Source of the DNA: Bacteroidota bacterium
GTDB lineage: Bacteria; Bacteroidota; Bacteroidia; SXHM01
Length of the DNA: 64,000 bases
Reading direction: 5' to 3'
NCBI GenBank assembly: GCA_947479755.1
Contig: CANKAM010000001.1
Span: 62,001-126,000 of the forward strand
Shown here: positions 1-6,946 of the stretch, piece by piece
Layout of the letters: every line of letters begins with the position of its first letter
How positions within the stretch are numbered: the first letter of the stretch is position 1
The notes under the pieces: model-generated
What the model was told of the DNA's origin: nothing
Databases searched by the model: none
Seen by the model: the letters and a program-made list of their open reading frames with translations, nothing else
Program-made: the position numbers and the translations under genes

Positions 1-57
1 TTTACAACCTGCAATCGTTAGCAGTGTTGCTGCAAATAATATTGATAAAGTTCTCAT
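1..57 (-). CDS. N-terminus of a lipoprotein (partial, runs off the window)
   Basis: The reverse strand starts with ATG at 57 and reads MRTLSILFAATLLTIAGCK before the window ends. This is a lipoprotein signal peptide: a short positively charged start, a hydrophobic core and a lipobox (IAGC). A strong purine-rich AAGGAGGA lies just upstream (65-72 on the plus strand reads TCCTCCTT), which is unusual for Bacteroidota and supports the start. A minus-strand -7 element (CAAATTTA on plus, 151-158) lies about 95 bp upstream. The mature protein is outside the window, so its function cannot be judged. Confidence 0.6.
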   Translation of the reverse strand, partial: MRTLSILFAATLLTIAGCK

Positions 58-117
58 GGTTTTTCCTCCTTGAAATTTTGTAGTAGTAGATGTGTTCATG
101 ACAGCGATTTTTAATTT

Positions 118-125
118 TAACTTTG
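118..125 (+). promoter_or_regulatory. Putative -7 promoter element of proS
   Basis: TAACTTTG matches the Bacteroidota -7 consensus TAnnTTTG exactly and lies 53 bp before the proS start codon. No clear -33 TTG was assigned. Confidence 0.45.
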
Positions 126-178
126 CCGGGCATCAAACTTAAGCCCGCTACAAATTTACAAAGACCATACCAAGATTT

Positions 179-1651
179 ATGAGCAAAGATTTTTCAACCC
201 GAGAAGAGAATTATTCCAAGTGGTACAACGATATAGTAACCAAAGCTGATTTAGCTGAAAACTCGGCTGTGCGCGGCTGCATGGTGATAAAACCATATGG
301 CTACAGCATCTGGGAAAAGATGCAGGCCGTTTTGGACAAAATGTTTAAAGATACGGGGCATGAAAATGCCTATTTTCCGTTGTTTATTCCTAAGTCTTTT
401 TTCTCAAAAGAAGCAAGCCATGTTGAAGGTTTTGCCAAAGAATGTGCTGTGGTAACACACTATCGCCTTAAAACCGCTCCCGATGGTAAAATTGTAGTGG
501 ATGAAGATGCAAAACTGGAAGAAGAACTGATTGTTCGCCCTACTTCTGAAACCATTATCTGGGATACCTATCGCAGTTGGATTCAATCGTATCGTGATTT
601 GCCGTTGCTGATTAATCAGTGGGCGAATGTGGTACGCTGGGAAATGAGGACACGATTGTTTTTAAGAACTGCTGAATTCCTTTGGCAGGAAGGACATACG
701 GCACACGCAACCAGGCAGGAAGCTGTTGAAGAAGCTGAAAAAATGCTGAATGTTTATGCTGATTTTGCTGAAAATTTTCTGGCACTTCCGGTTTTAAAAG
801 GAGTGAAATCAGAAAACGAACGTTTTGCAGGTGCTATTGAAACCTATTGCATTGAAGCGCTGATGCAGGACGGGAAAGCCTTGCAGGCAGGAACTTCGCA
901 TTTTTTAGGACAAAATTTCGCCAAAGCTTTTGATGTAAAATTCACAGGAAAAGACGGCAAGCAAGAATATGTTTGGGCTACTTCATGGGGTGTTTCCACA
1001 CGATTGATGGGTGCTTTGATTATGGCACATTCAGATGATAATGGTTTGGTTTTGCCTCCAAAATTGGCGCCTAATCAGGTTGTAATTGTTCCTATTTATA
1101 AATCAGACGAGGAATTGGCAAAGCTGAACGATAAAGCATCTGAAATTAAAAAATCATTGGAAGCACTTGGTATTCGCGTGAAATATGATAACCGCGATAC
1201 GCATAAACCCGGTTGGAAATTTGCAGAATATGAATTTAAAGGTGTTCCATTGAGGATTGCTATTGGTCCCCGTGATTTGGAAAACGGAACAGTAGAGTTA
1301 GCTCGCAGAGACACAAAGGAAAAGGCAACCTACCAACAGACTGATTTAGCACATAAAATTGAGCATCTGCTTGGACAAATTCAAAGTAATCTTTACCAGA
1401 AAGCGCTTTCGTTCCGTGAGCAAAACACCACCAATGTTGATACATGGGAGGAGTTTGTAAACCAGATTGAAGGCAAGGGTGGCTTTGTTTATGCACATTG
1501 GGACGGCACAAAAGAAACCGAAGAAACGATAAAGGAGAAAACAAAAGCTACGATTCGTTGCATTCCACTTGATAATAAGAAAGAAGAGGGTAAATGCATT
1601 CTTACCGGAAAGCCATCAACACAGCGCGTAGTGTTTGCAAGGGCTTACTAA
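179..1651 (+). CDS. proS: Prolyl-tRNA synthetase (short, archaeal/eukaryotic type)
   Basis: This 490-residue protein charges tRNA-Pro with proline in the cytoplasm. It has class II synthetase features: RPTSETIIW (motif 2 region, about residue 120), the [29 protein letters not shown] block typical of ProRS at about 147-178, and [16 protein letters not shown] at about 238. An anticodon-binding domain (VVIVPIY onward) and a zinc-type C-terminal domain ending in Tyr follow. There is no INS editing insertion, and the length fits the short ProS found in Bacteroidota. It is monocistronic with its own -7 element. The ATG start comes directly before conserved sequence ([17 protein letters not shown]). 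Confidence 0.96.
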   Translation: MSKDFSTREENYSKWYNDIVTKADLAENSAVRGCMVIKPYGYSIWEKMQAVLDKMFKDTGHENAYFPLFIPKSFFSKEASHVEGFAKECAVVTHYRLKTAPDGKIVVDEDAKLEEELIVRPTSETIIWDTYRSWIQSYRDLPLLINQWANVVRWEMRTRLFLRTAEFLWQEGHTAHATRQEAVEEAEKMLNVYADFAENFLALPVLKGVKSENERFAGAIETYCIEALMQDGKALQAGTSHFLGQNFAKAFDVKFTGKDGKQEYVWATSWGVSTRLMGALIMAHSDDNGLVLPPKLAPNQVVIVPIYKSDEELAKLNDKASEIKKSLEALGIRVKYDNRDTHKPGWKFAEYEFKGVPLRIAIGPRDLENGTVELARRDTKEKATYQQTDLAHKIEHLLGQIQSNLYQKALSFREQNTTNVDTWEEFVNQIEGKGGFVYAHWDGTKETEETIKEKTKATIRCIPLDNKKEEGKCILTGKPSTQRVVFARAY

Positions 1652-1764
1652 TAAGCTAAGTACTGAAGGTGAACGTTGTTTTTCAAATAATTTTTGCAGA
1701 AAACCTTTTTACTGTTACATTTGCGCTCCCATTTCGGGAAAAACGTCAGTTCTTTATCATATTT

Positions 1765-1836
1765 GGCCCGTTCGTCTAGGGGTTAGGACGTCAGGTTTTC
1801 ATCCTGGTAACAGGGGTTCGATTCCCCTACGGGCTA
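1765..1836 (+). tRNA. tRNA-Glu (anticodon TTC)
   Basis: The cloverleaf folds by eye. Acceptor GGCCCGT pairs with ACGGGCT (one G-U pair), the anticodon stem is CAGG/CCTG around loop TTTTCAT (anticodon TTC), and the T arm contains GGTTCGATTCC. The discriminator base is A1836 and no CCA is encoded. It is followed by a terminator hairpin and then an integrase gene, an arrangement typical of integration into a tRNA gene. Confidence 0.96.
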
Positions 1837-1849
1837 CGTTAATAACTTT

Positions 1850-1887
1850 AAATCCGCTGTAAGTCAATGTCTTGCAGCGGATTTTTT
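1850..1887 (+). terminator. Rho-independent terminator after tRNA-Glu
   Basis: AAATCCGCTGTAAG pairs with CTTGCAGCGGATTT (one G-U pair) across a 7-nt loop and is followed by a T run. It probably ends the tRNA transcript. Confidence 0.75.
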
Positions 1888-1954
1888 GCTTACAGGTGGA
1901 TATTTTGGTGGATTTTTGTATACTTTTAAGGTGTAAAACACAAATTATAACAAC

Positions 1955-3178
1955 GTGAAAGCATCCCTTGAATTATCCACCAAGCCCAACAGAAACGGTT
2001 TATTTGAGATTTATGTCCGCATCCAAGACAAGGACGGAAAAAAGAAAAGGACCAAAGCCGGTGTGTCGGTGGATAAACGACAGTTTCGTTCCAAAAATCA
2101 TAATATGAAATGGGTGATTAATCACCCCAATCATCATAAAATAAACGCGGATCTCCGCGCCATCATTGATCAGTATGAAGATATACTCTTTGCCGGTTTG
2201 GTTCAGCACAAGGTATTAACTCCGGAAACCCTACTTGATGAATTCGGCAGAGGCACTTTTTCCTCCTCCCTTACAACTTACTGGGAACAGAAGATGGCCC
2301 TGATGCTGAATTACAATCAGCGCAAAGGATATAAGTCAGTTCTTGAAAACTGGAAGGAATTTACAAAATTACAGAAACTGGGAGACCTTGAATTTAAACA
2401 GATCACGGTTCATATTCTTAAGCGGTTTGAGAATTTTCTGTACGGAAAGGAACTGAAATCATCGACCGTATACTCCAACCTCAAACGCATCCGCGCATTT
2501 TTCAACAGCGCCATCAAGGAAGGGATTCTGCAGCCCGGTGATTATATTTTCAAGGCTTACACGATGCCCCGTCCCAATAAAGCGAAGAAGGAACGGCTGA
2601 ACCTGGAGGAGCTTAAAAATTTTGCTGAGGGAGATTATCCTCACGGAAGCCTGATGAAAACATCGCAGCAGGTTTTTCTGCTGGCTTTTAACCTTGCCGG
2701 AGTGAGGATTGAGGATCTGTTAACGCTGAAATGGACTGATGTTGCGAGCGACCGCATTGAATATGAGATGGTCAAGACAGGTGCCTGGAATTCGTTTAAA
2801 CTCACCCCGCAGCTGGTTGTAATTCTTAACTACTTCAAGTCCATAAAAGTGGATTCAAAATATATCGTACCTCTTGTGGATGACAGTATTGATATAAAAA
2901 AGGAAAACGAGAAATTTAAAAAGGAGATCAACAGCAAAACAGCATTGGTCAACAAGTATCTGAAAAAAATTGCCACGGAGAGAACAATCACCAAAAATAT
3001 AACAACACATATCTCAAGACATACTTTCGCAGATCTGGCCAGTAAGAGAACCAACGGTAACGTGAAGTTCGTTCAGAATGCGCTGAAGCACTCCTCGCTT
3101 TCCATTACTGAGGCTTACCTTACGGACCTTGACAGCGATTCTTTGGATGAGAAGATGGGGGAGGTGACCAGCCTGTAA
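1955..3178 (+). CDS. Tyrosine recombinase/integrase
   Basis: This 407-residue site-specific recombinase is of the kind carried by Bacteroidota integrative elements. The N-terminal arm/SAM-like region (about 1-200) includes an Arm-DNA-binding start (LELSTKPNRNGLFEIYVRIQ) and a core-binding helix bundle. The catalytic domain shows the first Arg in LAGVRIEDLLTLKW (about 251), the HxxR box in HISRHTFADLA (about 353) and the nucleophile Tyr in KHSSLSITEAYL (about 390). The start is GTG at 1955. It is encoded towards the element interior, 118 bp from the tRNA-Glu gene, which is the probable attachment site. All catalytic boxes are intact, so it should be active. Confidence 0.9.
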   Translation: MKASLELSTKPNRNGLFEIYVRIQDKDGKKKRTKAGVSVDKRQFRSKNHNMKWVINHPNHHKINADLRAIIDQYEDILFAGLVQHKVLTPETLLDEFGRGTFSSSLTTYWEQKMALMLNYNQRKGYKSVLENWKEFTKLQKLGDLEFKQITVHILKRFENFLYGKELKSSTVYSNLKRIRAFFNSAIKEGILQPGDYIFKAYTMPRPNKAKKERLNLEELKNFAEGDYPHGSLMKTSQQVFLLAFNLAGVRIEDLLTLKWTDVASDRIEYEMVKTGAWNSFKLTPQLVVILNYFKSIKVDSKYIVPLVDDSIDIKKENEKFKKEINSKTALVNKYLKKIATERTITKNITTHISRHTFADLASKRTNGNVKFVQNALKHSSLSITEAYLTDLDSDSLDEKMGEVTSL

Positions 3179-3180
3179 AT

Positions 3181-3459
3181 CTACCGTCTGTATTTTTTGA
3201 TGTTGCGGCTGGAAATATATCGTTCAACACTTTCCTTGGAAAACCAGTACGCTTTTCCGGCTTGTGAATATTCCAGCTCCGTTAAATAGGGTTGTCTGCG
3301 GTCCAGAATAGTGCTGGGCTTTATCTGCAGCAGCTCTGCAGTTTCCTTAAGAGTAAAATACTTCCAGCCGAAAAGCTTTGCCTGTCTGTCGGTCATTGCA
3401 TTTTCGACAGCACCTTCCACCACTTCTTTTAAATCGGGTAAATCAACTGTTATTTTCAT
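3181..3459 (-). CDS. Excisionase/MerR-like helix-turn-helix protein
   Basis: This 92-residue protein has a C-terminal HTH_17-type DNA-binding module: FTLKETAELLQIKPSTILDRR followed by a wing and AYWFSKESVERYI. Such proteins in integrative elements usually act as excisionases or recombination directionality factors, often next to the integrase. The N-terminal half (VDLPDLKEVVEGAVENAM) is amphipathic and probably oligomerises. It converges with the integrase, the stop codons being only 2 bp apart, and overlaps the start of the upstream small gene by 17 bp. The excisionase role is inferred from fold and context. Confidence 0.7.
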   Translation of the reverse strand: MKITVDLPDLKEVVEGAVENAMTDRQAKLFGWKYFTLKETAELLQIKPSTILDRRQPYLTELEYSQAGKAYWFSKESVERYISSRNIKKYRR

Positions 3460-3643
3460 GGTCTGATTTTTTATCGGTTATGTTTTCGGAATTCTGAGTT
3501 GCATCTTCTTCAGGTGGTATTGAATAAGTGGTTTTTACTTTTGTTGAAACAAAGAAAATTAAAGCCAGTGTTGGCACAATAACCAGAGCAATGCCTACCC
3601 AGTCAGGGCCGCTGTTCGGAAATCGGGTTTGTTTTATCAGCAT
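3443..3643 (-). CDS. Small single-pass membrane protein of the element
   Basis: This 66-residue protein has one hydrophobic segment (WVGIALVIVPTLALIFFVST, about 15-35) and a polar, charged tail rich in Asp, Glu and Asn. It overlaps the RHH gene upstream by 7 bp and the HTH gene downstream by 17 bp, so the three are probably translationally coupled. I do not recognise a family. Support for it being real is the tight gene packing and the convincing membrane segment. Confidence 0.5.
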   Translation of the reverse strand: MLIKQTRFPNSGPDWVGIALVIVPTLALIFFVSTKVKTTYSIPPEEDATQNSENITDKKSDHENNS

Positions 3644-4149
3644 TTTTCGGGGTTATTTAATTCGTAAGAGTGTATCATTGCGGTAAGCAGGTCTTTGGTT
3701 GTAGTATAGGTGATGGGAAAGGTTCGTTTGTCAGACGTTTCAACAGTATCTGTTTTTCCTTTTACGCTCTCAAATAATTCCTGCAGGCGGGAATCTTTAT
3801 AGATTTCCAGATAAGGCACTATACTGTTAATCCATTCATTAATCTTTTGTTTTTCTGCATATGAGTTTTCAAGCTGCAGCAAAGATTGATTTCGTTCCAG
3901 GGAATAATTATTTTGTGAAACCGCCACGTATGTTTTGAGTTCCATTACCTCCTGTTTTAAGGTTTCCAACTCTGCCATTAAGTTATCTTTAGTAGCGAGA
4001 ATAATTTCAATCAGCTCGGAAAGTGATATTCCCATGGCCTGTGCTTCCTGCAGTAATTTGTTTTTCAGGTCGGAAGAAATTTTGGCGGAGATTGCTACTT
4101 TCCTGTTTCCCTTACTTTTGATTGTCTGTTCATTGTTTACTTTTTTCAT
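3637..4149 (-). CDS. RHH-type N-terminus plus coiled coil, element-encoded
   Basis: This 170-residue protein starts with a basic tail and a ribbon-helix-helix-like stretch (RKVAISAKISSDLKNKLLQEA followed by GISLSELIEIIL, about 16-52), the pattern of small DNA-binding proteins of plasmids and mobile elements. A long predicted coiled coil follows (about 53-105, LMAELETLKQEVMELKTYV), then a helical C-terminal domain with no recognised motif. It begins the minus-strand cluster of small genes. A role in DNA binding, partition or mobilisation accessory function is inferred. Confidence 0.6.
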   Translation of the reverse strand: MKKVNNEQTIKSKGNRKVAISAKISSDLKNKLLQEAQAMGISLSELIEIILATKDNLMAELETLKQEVMELKTYVAVSQNNYSLERNQSLLQLENSYAEKQKINEWINSIVPYLEIYKDSRLQELFESVKGKTDTVETSDKRTFPITYTTTKDLLTAMIHSYELNNPEKC

Positions 4150-4283
4150 TTTTTTTGGTTTTAATTATTATTTTAAAACATACAGGGTGTTTCCCCCCTA
4201 ATGCGAGTGCATAGGTATAAAGGAAATTTCTTGATGCCTCTTGCAAAAGGTCAAGAAAAATCAAGAAAAAAGTAACTTGAATA

Positions 4284-5492
4284 TTATTTGAGATTCAGGC
4301 TTTCAATAATTTCCCGAATAGATTCCATTCCACGACTTAACTTCTTACTTTCATTCTGGTATCCTGATATTTGATTGAAGATTGTATTCAGGTTTTTGGA
4401 ATTGAAACGGTCCTTTTCCGATTTTTTGAAAAGGTTGACGGCAATGCTGCTTATCGGTATACTGTGATATGTCCTTTTCTCTTTATAGATAAGAAAGAAC
4501 AAATACATAAGTTCTGTTGGTCCTTTTTTCCAGACGGTCATTTTTTCTGCACTATTGCTGGCTGATACAAATGAGGCAGAAAAAAAATCATTCTTTTTAA
4601 TCTTCTCATCTAAAAGCAAGGCATTATAAAGTCCTTTTAATTTCTCGTCTTCAAATGGCCATAATGAAATTTTAGTATTCTCCATTGTATCAATTCCGGA
4701 AATTTTTACCCCCTTGGCAACTACATCTGTTGAATTATCAGGTAATTCAAAAACGCGGTTTTTATTAACCCAGTTCATTATTTTTTCCAGACGGATACTG
4801 TTGTCAAACGGGCTATAGAATTTCACGAGGGCATAAACCCTGTGCTCAACGAGGGAAGCAAAGAGTTCTTCTCCTTTCCATCCTGCATTCTGAAAGGATA
4901 GCATGGCCCCGATTTTGTTGGGTTCAAATGTTGTTAGACTTCTGGCCAGAAATTCCTCAAATTCCGGAATTCCGCAGGGAACAATAACAGGGTAGGAGAG
5001 CCGCATGATTTTTTCATAGGGAAGATTTTTTTCTACGCAATACTTTTTGATGGAATTGCGCCATGCTTCTAAATATTCCTCGATATATGGAGATTTCTGA
5101 AATCCCGGGACACTAATTAAATCTTTGAGATTGCGATATGCAGCTGTAATGTTTATATCATATTCATCCGAGATAATTTTGGCAAGTGGTTCAGATCTTA
5201 ATATAGTAATCTCTGCGGAAATTATTTCCTTCTTCTCTTTCTCAGGTATTCTGTTTTTTATTTTAGTGTAGGCAGCAATGTATTTCAGGAAATTTTCTTC
5301 TGTACCCATCCCCGGATTGGTTTCCTCATCCACCCCAACTGAATACTCTTTTTTGAGCCAGGCAATGAATTCCCTTTCATGAAATATTGCATCTGTTATT
5401 TCTGCAACTTCATCAAAAGGTTTTTCACTGGCTTTTGAGCACAGATGCTTTTCATAAAAAGGATTAAACCATTGGCTGATATATTCTTTCAT
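4284..5492 (-). CDS. Uncharacterised 402-residue element protein
   Basis: I do not recognise this protein. It is charged and largely helical, lacks signal peptide or membrane segments, and has no obvious catalytic motif. The middle contains EERLFA-like helices (GWKGEELFASLVEHRVYALVKF), and the C-terminus (KKSEKDRFNSKNLNTIFNQISG) resembles a helical nucleic-acid-associated module, but this is only an impression. It lies between the palindrome cluster upstream (5552-5627) and the RHH gene. Its promoter is probably inside or next to those palindromes, so it may be controlled by, or act on, them. Confidence 0.65.
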   Translation of the reverse strand: MKEYISQWFNPFYEKHLCSKASEKPFDEVAEITDAIFHEREFIAWLKKEYSVGVDEETNPGMGTEENFLKYIAAYTKIKNRIPEKEKKEIISAEITILRSEPLAKIISDEYDINITAAYRNLKDLISVPGFQKSPYIEEYLEAWRNSIKKYCVEKNLPYEKIMRLSYPVIVPCGIPEFEEFLARSLTTFEPNKIGAMLSFQNAGWKGEELFASLVEHRVYALVKFYSPFDNSIRLEKIMNWVNKNRVFELPDNSTDVVAKGVKISGIDTMENTKISLWPFEDEKLKGLYNALLLDEKIKKNDFFSASFVSASNSAEKMTVWKKGPTELMYLFFLIYKEKRTYHSIPISSIAVNLFKKSEKDRFNSKNLNTIFNQISGYQNESKKLSRGMESIREIIESLNLK

Positions 5493-5551
5493 TGCATTGA
5501 ATGTTTTTACAGATACAGGTAAAGATAATCAAAGCTTTATAAAATTTAATA

Positions 5552-5627
5552 CCGAGTCGGGTAAACTCGGGTATTCCATGGTTTACCCGGGTTTTTCATG
5601 GTATACCATGGAATACTATGGTATACC
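5552..5627. repeat. Nest of overlapping palindromes
   Basis: Within about 75 bp several inverted repeats overlap: CCGAGT/ACTCGG (5552-5569), GGGTAAA/TTTACCC, TATTCCATGGT/ACCATGGAATA (5572-5582 with 5605-5615), and the self-complementary GGTATACC twice (5600-5607, 5620-5627), with CCATGG and CCCGGG cores. It lies just upstream of the 402-residue element gene. It could be an operator region, a replication or transfer origin, or a recombination site of the element; the sequence alone does not decide. Confidence 0.7.
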
Positions 5628-5631
5628 GGGG

Positions 5632-5965
5632 TTAGGCCGGTGATGGTGTCTGTGGTGGCAGGTTAAGATAAATTGCAATTGGATTATTGGAGTATTCATT
5701 TATGCCATCAGGGACTGTTAAGGGTGTACAATTTGCACTGGTTGAAAAAGGATAGAGCCGCACTCCGTTTACTCTTATACAACGGACTGTATTTAGCGGA
5801 GTTCCTGATTATCGGGCAACAGATTGTAAAATTATAAGTGCATCCTACACCTTCAATAAACTTGCGGTTTAAAAAAGAAGAAGTATCAAAATGATAAATG
5901 CGGTGTGGGATATTTTGGCTGTCAAAGGGTGTATCAATTAAAGTAACGGTAATAATGCTTGTGTA
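5632..5965 (-). pseudogene. Frameshifted C-terminal remnant of an unknown protein
   Basis: The rest of the 5493-6006 gap holds no intact gene. On the minus strand an open frame without a start (from about 5965: TVTLIDTPFDSQNIPH ... FIEGVGCTYNFTICC) appears to continue after one frameshift near 5815 into GTPLNTVRCIRVNGVRLYPF ... NNPIAIYLNLPPQ and a stop at 5632. Both parts read like a single secreted, beta-rich protein end. No start codon or signal peptide is left. It may be the leftover of a gene broken by element insertion. Identity unknown. Confidence 0.4.
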
Positions 5966-6006
5966 CTATACTGCTAGTCTAATATATTTTATAAGTCATT
6001 TTGTGT

Positions 6007-6945
6007 TCAGTTATTCGTTAAAATTTCCTCAAAACTTTTTTTTAGGTAAACCCCAATCATCTCATGCCTGTATTTACGTGTGAATACATCATTATCCACA
6101 ATTCTTGCTTTTTTTAGGGCTTGTTTAATAAAGTCCTCTTTGTTATTATTTAGCATGCCTTCCACAACAACCGGTTTTGGGTCAACACCTCCCAGAACAA
6201 TTTTTACTGCCCCATTTTTGCTGACAGTAACCACAGTTGTAAGCGAGCTGAATTCTAAACTCTCTCGCTGTCTCAGTTTTTTGAATACTGATTTATAGCC
6301 TTCGTTCTGTGGCAAATTAATTGCTTTAATAATGGATGTTTTTTCAAACCTCCGTGGATTTACGCCATCTCCCGTATAAATATCTTCGAGCTTTACAGTT
6401 GCAATACCGTTACTGCCGGCCACATCAATCGTGGCATTTAAACTAATGAGCGCAACCGCCATATCAGAAACAAATTTCGAGAAACAATTTTTCTTGCCTC
6501 CTGTTGCAATGCATATCTCGCCATCGCATTTCAGACAATAGCCAACCGCTTCGCGCCACCAGTCGCTCTGGTTATAAAAAGAACAACGGTTTTCGCACAA
6601 TAAATTTCCACCCAGCGTTGCTGTTTTCCGTATCATGGGCGATGCCACCGATTTTGCTGCTTCGGCCAGCACCTTATATTCAGCGCAAATAGCAGGGTGC
6701 TGGTGCAACTGGTGCAACGTTACCAGTGAGCCTATTTTCAATTGATTTTCTTCTTTCGAAATACTTCTCATTTCTGCTATCTCCGAAAGATCTATTAAAC
6801 AATCAACGGTTTCGTTTCCCTGGAATTTATTTACAAGAACATCAGTTCCTCCGGCAATAAATTTGAAATTTTCTTTTTGCTCAAGAGCAAGTTTCAAAGC
6901 ATTTTCAACTGAGTTTGCTTTCAGATATTTTTTTTCACTTACCAT
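6007..6945 (-). CDS. hcrB: 4-hydroxybenzoyl-CoA reductase, FAD/[4Fe-4S] (beta) subunit
   Basis: This 312-residue FAD-binding subunit belongs to the xanthine dehydrogenase family. The FAD loop is FIAGGTDVLVN (about 29-39), and the second FAD motif region ATLGGNLL is at about 111. What identifies it as HcrB rather than a generic medium subunit is the cysteine-rich insertion CENRCSFYNQSDWWR ... YCLKCDGEICIATGGKKNC (about 119-160). It matches the extra loop that binds a [4Fe-4S] cluster in 4-hydroxybenzoyl-CoA reductase. That cluster carries electrons from ferredoxin towards the molybdenum site, where the para-hydroxyl of 4-hydroxybenzoyl-CoA is removed reductively. It is the last gene of the minus-strand operon, 1 bp after hcrCA. 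Confidence 0.88.
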   Translation of the reverse strand: MVSEKKYLKANSVENALKLALEQKENFKFIAGGTDVLVNKFQGNETVDCLIDLSEIAEMRSISKEENQLKIGSLVTLHQLHQHPAICAEYKVLAEAAKSVASPMIRKTATLGGNLLCENRCSFYNQSDWWREAVGYCLKCDGEICIATGGKKNCFSKFVSDMAVALISLNATIDVAGSNGIATVKLEDIYTGDGVNPRRFEKTSIIKAINLPQNEGYKSVFKKLRQRESLEFSSLTTVVTVSKNGAVKIVLGGVDPKPVVVEGMLNNNKEDFIKQALKKARIVDNDVFTRKYRHEMIGVYLKKSFEEILTNN

Positions 6946-6946
6946 G

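Larger units (their letters stand above)
1955..5640. mobile_element. Putative small tRNA-Glu-associated integrative element
   Basis: A tyrosine integrase begins about 120 bp after the tRNA-Glu 3' end. An excisionase-like HTH gene, a small membrane protein gene, an RHH/coiled-coil gene and an unknown gene follow on the opposite strand, then a cluster of palindromes. No relaxase, transfer genes or phage structural genes are present. I did not find a second copy of the tRNA 3' end (GGTTCGATTCCCCTACGG) by eye, so the right boundary is a guess placed at the palindromes. It may be a degenerate or non-autonomous element. Confidence 0.45.

Noticed and set aside
1635-1862. 75-residue ORF across tRNA-Glu
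   Set aside because: It overlaps the tRNA and the end of proS and has no protein-like composition.
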